Shown piece by piece: positions 55,001-64,000 of a stretch of DNA of 64,000 nucleotides. The DNA lies in NCBI GenBank assembly GCA_009869945.1, contig WIXG01000016.1:372001-436000 (forward strand), in the 5' to 3' direction. Numbering within the stretch: the stretch's first letter is position 1; each line of letters begins with the position of its first letter. Both the position numbers and the translations under genes were made by a program. This DNA is from Mesaphorura yosii (lineage: Eukaryota; Arthropoda; Collembola; Poduromorpha; Tullbergiidae). Below the pieces are notes generated by a model. It did no database searches and was not told the origin of the DNA. It saw nothing but the letters and a program-made list of their open reading frames with translations.

Positions 55001-58000
55001 TTGCTAAAAGCCTAAAATTAACTTTACGCAGTGCGATTCGCTGCACTGCACGGTGCGGCCGCACGGTGCTGATGAGCATACGAATCACAATCAGCGCTGA
55101 TGTATGGAATTTTTTATTACTCTTACAAGACACGCAGCGAGTTAGCGAGACACGCTGGCCTGTTCTCGTAAGGCGTTAATATGAGCTAAGCGCCATGCAA
55201 CAACAGCTTAAAATAGCGTGTACAAAGGCACTCAGCACTACAACAATTTCGACAACTAATTTGCATGCAGGAGCCCAGGAGTTGTCCCGGGATGGCATAA
55301 ACAATCGACAATCAACTGTCGCTCAGTATAATTGTTGGCATAATGCTGCACGCTATACAAGGAAATATTTGTAAGATAAGTCGTAAAGTTTACGAGATGA
55401 TTAGAAAAGCTGCGGGGCGAGTCTACGCCCAAAACACATGCTTCATGTCGGCTACAAACACGTACCTGCTTCCCGGTTCCATTTTGTCGAACTCCGTAGC
55501 TCTGCGAATGGTGCTCTGAAACAAAAGAAAGTACGACATGTTTTGAGGTGTTGTGAACATTTTTAACCGGGTTCAATTAAAGCAAGGCGAAGTGAGAAAG
55601 AATCAAGCAGGAATGCGTCGCTATGTCCCAAGAAACTTTCTCAGAGCAAAACTTTTCATTTCAATTGCAAGTGTCATCATCCTAACGAGTCACTTTATGA
55701 ATAAAAACCTTAAAAACGAAAAGTTGTTCAAATCGTAATGAGACGAGAGGAAGAAACGAGCAGGTAGGCTGCAATGAATGACATACCAGCAGGCCATATT
55801 TTATTACCAGTGAAAAAATTAAGAGACGAAACGGGTTTGAGTCATTTCGAATCTACTTAGTCAAACGAGATGATAATGTGCAGCAGCTCAAAAGCAGTAA
55901 ACGCCAAAGAATAATAATCAACGAAAATTAATGCGTGGACCAGGCACATAATACAAGATTTAAAGGCCCTGCGATTTTTGAACTTGGAGAGAGACGCGAG
56001 ACGCGGAGAAAGACAAGTCGTTCTTCTCTTCGTTTCTCGTTTCTGACCAGTTCTTGTTAACCTTGAAGAATTTACGATTAAAGAGCTCAGCTCCAAGAAT
56101 GTTCCATCAAATTATGATAACATTTACATCACTCCGCTGCAGTGCACGTAAATACGATTTTGAATTTGAAACGAAACCAGCAACAGCAAAAGTTGCGAGC
56201 AGAGAGTGACCGCGTAGCTTTCCTTCTGCAGTTGCATCGAAACCTGACTTGATGTCAGTTGCAGGGTCCATAAATTGATCCCGCGGCACTGCTCCTTCAA
56301 ATTGAAATGTCTCGCTATTTAATTATCTCGTCTTTGCCTTGTTTAAACCTTTGCGTGCATTGTGGGAATAAGGACACTCGCACCAACTGCATTAAATTAA
56401 TGTAATATCGTAGTTTGCATGTCCATCCACTTCAAAACTATCAAACGAAGGTTTTCCTTTGCGAATTCGCGAAATATGTGGATTCCTTTTATTGTACAAG
56501 ACAAATGCAGTCGTAATTTCATTTCTCAAGTCTCAATTGCGTGCAGAATTGATTACGCACGCCTTGGTTTAGTAATTCAGCATTCAGCCAACATCTTGTT
56601 GGTGGCACACGCGTGGCGTTAACGTGCATTTGCGCCTTCCTTCGCGTTCGCTGATTTGAAATTGTCAGAAAGCGACAGCTTTAATAACTCATTCTTATGC
56701 TTGAATTATGCATGCAATTCGACTTGACGCGGCTCTGCATTATTGGGCATTGCATTCGCTTCGGTTTGTTTGTCAGCAGAGAGAAATTGTATACTGCGCC
56801 AGTCAGGCCTTTGCAAATCTCAGGAGTGCATGCGCGCAATTAACTAACATTAATCATCATAAATGATTTCGAATTACACCCGGAGTGTTCATTTATTACA
56901 CGTTAATGTGTTATGAAGATGAGCTATCAGATATCTTCATCCCATATTTGCATTTTTGCACTGCTTGCACGAAGTTAATTCTGAATGATCGTGCCTCTGT
57001 GCAACGGACACGAAATGAAATGATGAAAGTTGTATTTCACAATTAAGTAGTATCACGCCTTATTAAGAATGGCGATGGCGCTGTAATTGATTTAGGCAGT
57101 ATTGGAAAATCGGATTCCGGAAATCCATTCCGTGACTGAAGGCAGTAATTAAACATTAGTCACAGGCAAACGAGTACTTGTATTCGTTTCGTAGAGACGA
57201 CAGAATGCAAGGCGAGAAAAAATAATTCTTCCATAATCTTTTTGCCCCAAAAAAAGTCAAGTCAAAGTTGGTTACTTGAAATTTAACAGCTTTAACTTAC
57301 GCTTATGCTTAAGTTTAATTCCTTGGCGCCTGACGCCCTTAACAGCACACGTTCTTGTAATTTATCATGTGCTTGGCTGAAAGTACGCTTACGGAATAAA
57401 ACACGTAAATGTAATGTCAAACATCGCCATACAACGACGATCTAACTGTAAATGGTGAAAAGCATCATTTCATTATTGCTGTACGAAAATCTCGCATCTC
57501 GCATGTGATTTCATTCATTTTGCTTTACACAATGTGTGCGCACGAAGATAATTCAGAGGAGTATTCAGGACAGGAGTATTCAGAAAAGACAAGACACAAC
57601 ACAGCGGTTGGCGGTTGTAGATGCGGCGGCGTGGATTGTAATTGTTCGTGAAATTCAGTGGAGCCATGTCCACTTGTGTCGAGAGAAAATGTGTTAATAA
57701 CAAGTAGGTTAGGCATCTCATCTCTGCGCTGCGCTGCGTTTGCGTTTGCCGCTCGTCCTCATCATTTTGCCTGCATTGACTGCATTCTGGCAGTCGCCGT
57801 CCACTTCATTCTGCAAATACACTTTGCAGTGTATCACTTCTTTGACATTTATTATTCTTTCTCGGCAAGGCACTCCACGCACTCGACCGAAAGGAATGCA
57901 AAACGCGAAATAGAAAAATGCACGCTGCGTCTGATTGTTTTGAAATTGTTATCCCACTTATCGTTAATGGGAAGAGAGAAATGCCTGATGCGGCCAAGCG

Positions 58001-60944
58001 TGAGCGAACTGCATTTACGCGTTTTACAGCGTAATTATCGAGAGACATGAGATCGAGACTTGTGAAAAGAGAATTGCGAATTTCAATTGCATCTTGCACT
58101 TGTTGCATCTGCCTGCCAATATGACACCGTCTTGTCAAAATCATGCGTGCGTTTGATGTGATTAAGAATCGCCATTCGCCATCGCACTCTTATCGCTCGG
58201 TCAATCCACCTCCGTTGGAGACTTATGACGTGTAATAATGAAAGGTACAAGACATCAATCGGCCTTTTGTGATTGTCATGTCGCTCGCTTCGCCATGCCA
58301 CGCACGAATACGAATTCGAATACCATACTGTCTTGTCTGACCGCGTGAGTACGCGCACATTGTTGCATTACGTGGTGAAACAAGTAAATAAGGCAGTCGG
58401 TAGTGATCGTAGTTTAATTCATGATTGGACCCCGCCTGAAGCGCATATTTACGACAACCTTTTGACCCGTTTCCCCACACTGCATATGCATTGCATTGTG
58501 ATGTTATTCCGTGCTTTGTGCTAAGGACCAAGGAATTTCAACTTTCAGCCCATATACACTCACGCTGAGTGCAGTGCATGTACACGCTACGAATTCCTTT
58601 CTTGATTCACAAGTCAATATGAGCACAACTTGTTTGCACGTTTGCGATTATCGTTATTGCCAGCGCCTCCGATGAACACGCAGGAGACTCGCCTTCGCCA
58701 ACTTGATTTTACTACCATACTGCAACACTGATCAGTAATCAGCGGTAAACGCAGCGTGGCATGAAAAGAATAAATTCACTTCCAAAAATAGGCACACTCG
58801 GAGCATCTTTTACAATTGAAAACATTCGAATGGTCAACTTGAATATTAATGTCAATACTCTCACACAGACGGACACCGGCCGGGTCCGACTCCATCTCGA
58901 TTGCAATTGCGAGTCAATAATATCAAGAAGAAAAAGACGATCCACGGTGTCATGCCGTGAAGAGCACAGAATGTTGAATGCTGCTTCAAGAGAAAAGGCA
59001 GACAAGACAGGCAGATAGCGTGGCTAAAAGCAATTTGATGTTTCTTGTACGTCTTTTTGATGGAGTAGTCATTTCGTGCTCTGCACTGCACAAGCTTTCG
59101 CATTTATGGCGTGGACAGAAGAATTTAATAAAGCAAGGCAAGGTAAGCTAAGGCATTGTTGGGTGAGAGGCGAAGGCTTGCGTGCTAGAAAATTCGACTC
59201 ACTCTTTGGGTCAGTAGAGTCATCAAAGAATCCAGGATTATCATAACTGAAGTTCCTTTTTGGTTCCTCTCGTCTGTCTCCGTCCTCCACCATCACCAAG
59301 TCGTGGAGAGGCGAACCTGAAAGTAGAATAAAAAGCATGACAGATTATTGTTGGGTTCCGCGGTAAATTATTGCGAGGTGAGACTGCTGGAATGCGAATG
59401 CACACGGACGAGTTTGAAAACGATTCTCCGCTCTGCTTTAGTTGCGTTGCATTGAAGCTATGCATTGTTATTGTGAGATTACGGCGCAGATCGTGCACGT
59501 ATTTATAACTCCTACAACAATTAATCTCTCAAGGTCATGGAGCGGCAAGGCAAAAAGAAGCTGAATTTTTATGGACGCGGCTGCAGTGGTCTGCATTCTG
59601 CTTGTGATGGGCAGCTTAAAAGAAGAGCATAGATCGAGACCAACAACAGGAAACCAAAACACTGCGCACTGCCGTGTTAAGTAAAGTAGAGTTAATGTGC
59701 TACGACTGCGACGTGTACGCTGCATACAGTAAAATTGCGCATCACAATACACGACCAGGTAAATGGTAAATGAATAGAATTATTATGTGAAGTTCTCAGC
59801 AGGTAATGAGTTAATCTGCGTGCTGTGCGCTTGCGTTTGTACGTGCGCCCACCATTTTATGTCATTTTGGTATTACATCATGTTTGTTTCTGGAATCGCT
59901 CCTTCTGCGGCGAAGGATGTGGATTTGGCAAAGGCCTACCCTGCTTGGATCTCGTAAAAGATGTAAATTCGCGTATAAAAGATGTAAAATGTCGCCAAAG
60001 TCATTATTAATGGGTGCCACGATTAATTATCAGACGAAAGTTACCTTTTCGCAAGAATGTCGCCGACAGAATGCTCGCCAAACACATGCAATAAATTCTA
60101 GAAATGATGATGCATTGCTCGACTAACCTTGAATTGTCTTGTGTTTGTTTACCTGATTTTCATTTCATTCTGAAAAATGAGTTATACGAGTCTCACGCAC
60201 ACGCGTATGCTTAAATGCATTCCGAGGTGAGCCTTGAGAACTTCTTGCGACAAAAATACACAGCATAGCTTCTCTTGCTTCACGGCTACCAATTTACTTA
60301 ATGACTTTTGTAGTGAACAGTGAACAGTGAATAGTGAATGTGGTTAACTGCAAATCAGCAAATCATGTCCGCCTTCTGTCTTAGACTTGCTTGGCGGAAA
60401 TCTCAGCATGTGCTATGAAAACGATTACGGTTACAGCTAAAACCATGTTAAATTAGTCACGAACCTTATTCTTTAAACAATATTGCTCCAACTTGTCAGC
60501 TGATGTTGCGTTAGATTATTGTTATTAATGCAATTGTCAGGCGACGTGACCTTCGTTAAAATAATACTGCGGCGCACTGCAGGTACCGAGAGTTCATTAA
60601 TCATACCGGCTTTAGGCCTTCGGTTTCTTTACATTACTTTGCATTTAGCAATTCGCAGTTTGAAAGATTTGCCAGGTTAGATTTCGCAAAGGAACAACAT
60701 TTTCATTGGAATTAAGTTGGAATGTCAAAAGGGCTGCATTTGCGCATCGCGGATTCCAAAATTAGTCAGAAAAGTTGAACAAAGTGTGTAGAAATGTGCA
60801 AAAGTCAGACTTACTTCGAGCACGACGTTCACGGTAGTGATTCCACAGAAAGAGAAGAAAGGCCCCGACAACGAGCGTGGCGAAGAAGGTTCCAATAACG
60901 GCACCGGCAATGGACCCACCACAGAAGCACTCTGCGTCCGCCAT
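49077..60944 (-). CDS. Membrane-anchored AHNAK/periaxin-type PDZ scaffold
   Basis: Seven exons on the minus strand. Exon 1 (from ATG 60944) gives MADAECFCGG, a membrane helix (IAGAVIGTFFATLVVGAFLL) and basic YRERRARS, predicting a tiny outside end and cytosolic body. Exons near 59320-59206, 55516-55467 and 54867-54757 add RNFSYDNPGFFDDSTDP, HSQSYGVRQNGTGKQ and a linker; each junction is in phase. Exons 54060-53915 and 53822-53568 form one PDZ domain: LKGHDFTGLGFNICGNMRDG, IFIKDIMQRGPAAESKKILP, then LEDALTLLSYASPYDVTL, most like AHNAK and periaxin PDZ domains. The last exon (about 52760-49077) encodes over 1,200 disordered residues rich in Lys, Ser, Glu and Pro. Total about 1,500 residues. The specific ortholog was not recognised; a junctional or cortical scaffold role is inference. 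Confidence 0.65.
55053..55064. repeat. Perfect 12-bp palindrome in an intron
   Basis: GTGCGGCCGCAC, flanked by direct copies of CACGGTGC, in a GC-rich island inside an otherwise AT-rich 3.7-kb intron. Function unknown. Confidence 0.6.
60312..60339. repeat. Short tandem repeat, four copies of a 7-mer
   Basis: Four copies of AGTGAAC/AGTGAAT in a row, within the first intron of the PDZ scaffold gene. Confidence 0.85.
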
Positions 60945-63900
60945 TGTTCGAGTGCAGCAGCGTCAGCACGTCAAATGAATTGATTAACTGTAAACTCTCG
61001 TAATTAGTTCATCAACACGCTAAAGTATTTCATCGGCCTCGGCGTTTAATTGTCATTCCGATTATTTCCTTGTCTTCGCAGCCGTACTGTGCGAGGAGGT
61101 TAAAATGTAGCTCACGCACGCTCATGAATCCAAACTATTCAGGTCAGAGTGAGTCCGGTCCCATCAGCACTTGACGCAGTTTAATTCGGAATTAAATTCT
61201 TTTGCTGTCGCACTCGATACGAATTTACGAGAGGCGTTGCCCCAATCGTCAGTCTTCAATGTTCAATTCATTCGTCAATTGTTTATGCTCATTTTAATTA
61301 TTCTTCTCTGCGGAGAGCGGCGTCGTTCGCATTCGACGCTTTCACTTGAGCCCTTCCACAATGGCGATGCGATACGGCGAAGATGACACTTCTGATAGCA
61401 ACAGACTGCAGGCACCGACGACGGAGGTTTCACTTTTACATGTTAAATATTAATTTATTAATAATGTTGCACTTGATAAGCACTTGTTACTTGTTAGAGA
61501 TGACGATGGAGCTTTGTACTGTGTAGAAGAAAGAGGCGATGAAGATGGAAGACATTTAGACAAAGCAATCACTCGGTTGTCTTGATTGTTCAATATTTCA
61601 ACCTAAAAGGGAAAATAATAGAGATAATTGTTAACAATAATAACAATGGATCCTTACTCATCGTGAACACAGTTTTTCTTTGTACCGAGGGCCGAAACCG
61701 AGATTCAATATTCAATACGAAAGTAAATTACAATTACTGCCAGCAAGCGGAGGCTGATGGAGCGAAATTTGGGTTACGATATTGGTCATGTTTTGTGAAC
61801 GCTGTGAATTTTTAATAATGCATAATGCGCTAGCGGCAGTGGCGGCGAATCGGCGCGCGTGCAAAAACAATGCGCCTGAAGCAGGTTGCGATTATTCGTC
61901 AATGAAACGTCTCGTGCAAAATTTGATTCATTTTCTGAAAAAAGTTGCAAGATGAATATTCTGAATTTCGAAGAACACGATTCGAATTCTGAATGAATGA
62001 ATTCCTTCTAATCATTTACTCTTAAAACGCACGAACCTCCTTACTGGCATAAGTTTTGGGGTCACGAAGGCTTCAAATCGGCTTGAGGATTCACCAATTA
62101 AGTTATTAAGACAGAGAAGTTAGCAAATACAAGTACATGAGATAGGTGCTTTGCCAAAAATTCCAACGAAATAATGGCATCCTTTGAACTCTTTAAACAT
62201 AATTTTGGCTGGCGAGAGCAGCTTGTCATCGAATGAAACAACTCAGTTGTTGAATTGAAACAGAAAAATTAATTGCGTTACGCTGTGTGAGTTTGCAACA
62301 TTCTGGGCAAAATGGCAAAAATAAAAATACAGGCAAAATTTGCTGTCCCTTTCTACACCATGCGCCGTAATTACGCTAGCCATCATCAACAATCAACTCT
62401 GCTTGATGCAATCAGGAAGTGACTTCCTCTCTAAGTTTACTAGTTTCGGGGCATGCTAGGGCGGCCAGGCCTCAGGACAATGACCACGAAGGTAAAGAAT
62501 GGAGAGAAATTTCTGGAATCCGGAACTCATTTGCAAATCAGTGCTACACATGGTTTCAAATCGCATTGTTCTCTTATTTCAATGCTTCTGTGCATAATTG
62601 ATATCTACTCAAACTCAACCACAACCACGCTATGGCCACCTGGAGAAAATCCTCACTTGCTCATTAATGCTTGCTCTGCACGCATTTTGTGGGTTTGGTG
62701 TTTCTACTTGCGTTTGATATTTGATTTGGCCGCACGCACACACTTATTTTGTAGGCAATAAAGACTGAAAATGTCTATATTCAGATGGTCTCTTCACGCA
62801 CGTGTTGACGTAAACGCAACGCCAGTATGCAGTCTATTATTAGGAATAGGAATCGTACCAGTTACAAGAGACATTCAATTGGAATCCCATGCAGATTCTG
62901 ACATCGGGACTGAATCGCTCAGCTCCATTCAAATCGATACTGTTTACAAAATGCTATTCTCACGAAGACGAACGTAACGGAATGTTACACTTCTCCACTG
63001 CCATTTTGCCAAATACATTCGTATTATGGATCAAACAGACGAGACCAAGTGACGGACGGACAATCCGCAATGCGAATTTTTCCTTCGACGTATGCTGATT
63101 GCTGAATCAAATTGCTTAATGAGAAAGCAACAGAATGATGCGCCTAATGACTGAGTGTCTAACTCGAGGTGGGTGCACCAAATACAAAGTGATTTAGTGA
63201 TTAATTGCGACTATGTGACTTTTGCTGGTTTGACATGATTAAATCGTAATGAGATTTTTGTGAGTGAGGGAAGTTGTGTATTTACTCAGCAGTCATAAAT
63301 ACTGCATACCACTTTCGACAACTGGAGAGACCGGATATTCTGTTCCTCAACGGAAGTAATCTGTCCACCTGCGAGAATCGAGACAGCGAGCGAGTTCCAC
63401 TTATGTGAACGTGAAAAAAAACTTCACATAAACAGCCAAATAAAATCTCATCTTTTCAAATCTGTACGGCTTGCGGTTGCAGGGAAATAAAAATGGAAAC
63501 AAAACTCGCGAATCGCAATGCAGAATGCGGTCTGCCGTATGGCTTGCCATAGGAACTTGGTTCTTGAAGTCGCTCGGATCAATGACAAAATCTTCAAAGT
63601 ATTGGTTAATGGTTAACGAAGTTATGGTTATGCTTGAATGAGTAAGTGGTTATGCGGTGGGCAGAAGATTCGTGCAAATGCGCGATTTTTCCTCAAAAAC
63701 TGTTAACATACTTAGGCTTGCCCTGTCCGTGTGTTTCGTGGTCTGTCCATCTGTGTGATGTGACTAGTTTTGGTTCGGCAGGCCCAAATTATGGGTCGTA
63801 AAATAAAATACATATGAGCAATTTATGAAATATGGAAAGTCTGGTCTAAGCCAATCAGCCGATGAAGAATTTACGCATCAACTCCCTCAAGTCTCTGAAT

Positions 63901-64000
63901 TATGACATGAAATCCTGTCTTCTAGGTCATTCAAATATTTGTTTGCACTGCAAACAGACTGGCAATAATCTTTTTGTGTCAAAGGCATAAAATTACCGAG
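60945..64000. other. Gene-poor right end of window
   Basis: Three kilobases upstream of the PDZ scaffold gene. All open frames are short and lack family resemblance or flanking splice phase. It should include that gene's promoter and possibly further leader exons. Nothing else could be supported. Confidence 0.5.

Larger units (their letters stand above)
54090..60815 (-). other. Large introns of the PDZ scaffold gene
   Basis: Introns of about 0.7, 0.6, 3.7 and 1.5 kb separate the first exons, against about 50-100 bases in most neighbouring genes. Open frames inside them, such as 57658-58050 on the plus strand, show no splice or family support. They may carry enhancers, but no specific element was identified. 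Confidence 0.45.

Noticed and set aside
57658-58050. 130-codon plus-strand open frame inside the 3.7-kb intron of the PDZ gene.
   Set aside because: No family resemblance, low-complexity His/Cys/Phe-rich product, no splice or promoter support.

Overview
This window is nuclear DNA from an animal. The genes are split by many short introns, mostly about 50-100 bp with GT/AG borders. The recognisable proteins are animal housekeeping and ciliary families: ACF1/BAZ1A, ZnT6, FCF1, MOK, GALNT7, TRNT1, a FASTKD protein, CFAP44, DDB1, DNAH2, kinesin light chain and CRIPT. The compact spacing and short introns suggest a small-genome invertebrate. Axonemal genes mean the lineage has, or recently had, a motile axoneme. 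I cannot name the phylum from sequence alone. All models were read by eye from splice sites, reading phase and remembered family sequences, so exon borders are approximate except where I give exact positions.

Layout. 1-2172 (-): 5' part of ACF1/BAZ1A, running off the left edge. 2209-3286 (-): unrecognised coding exons whose last exon seems to be the ACF1 5' exon. 3546-5720 (-): SLC30A6/ZnT6. 6303-7400 (+): FCF1. 7614-11459 (-): MOK-like kinase whose tail exons are duplicated. 12009-12628 (-): an unrecognised short-exon gene. 12953-15569 (+): GALNT7. 16103-16984 (-): HIT zinc finger protein, INO80B-like. 17381-19276 (-): TRNT1. 19809-22089 (-): FASTKD/RAP protein. 23046-28217 (+): coiled-coil half of CFAP44. 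28513-33526 (-): DDB1. 34633-35747 (-): membrane protein with a dsRNA-binding domain. 36427-40797 (-): tail of a DNAH2-type dynein heavy chain with no motor. 41245-46155 (-): kinesin light chain with alternative C-termini. 47117-47509 (+): CRIPT. 49077-60944 (-): membrane-anchored PDZ scaffold with large introns. 60945-64000: no gene seen.

The genes do not form one pathway. There is a loose ciliary and microtubule theme (MOK, CFAP44, DNAH2 tail, KLC) and an RNA-processing theme (FCF1, TRNT1, FASTKD, the dsRBD protein). The most unusual items are a predicted type II membrane protein that would place a dsRNA-binding domain in the lumen or outside the cell (34633-35747), and two axonemal genes that each hold only part of their normal protein: CFAP44 without its WD repeats, and DNAH2 without linker, AAA ring, stalk or microtubule-binding domain. 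No CRISPR array, rRNA operon, intact tRNA or recognisable transposon or virus-derived element was seen.
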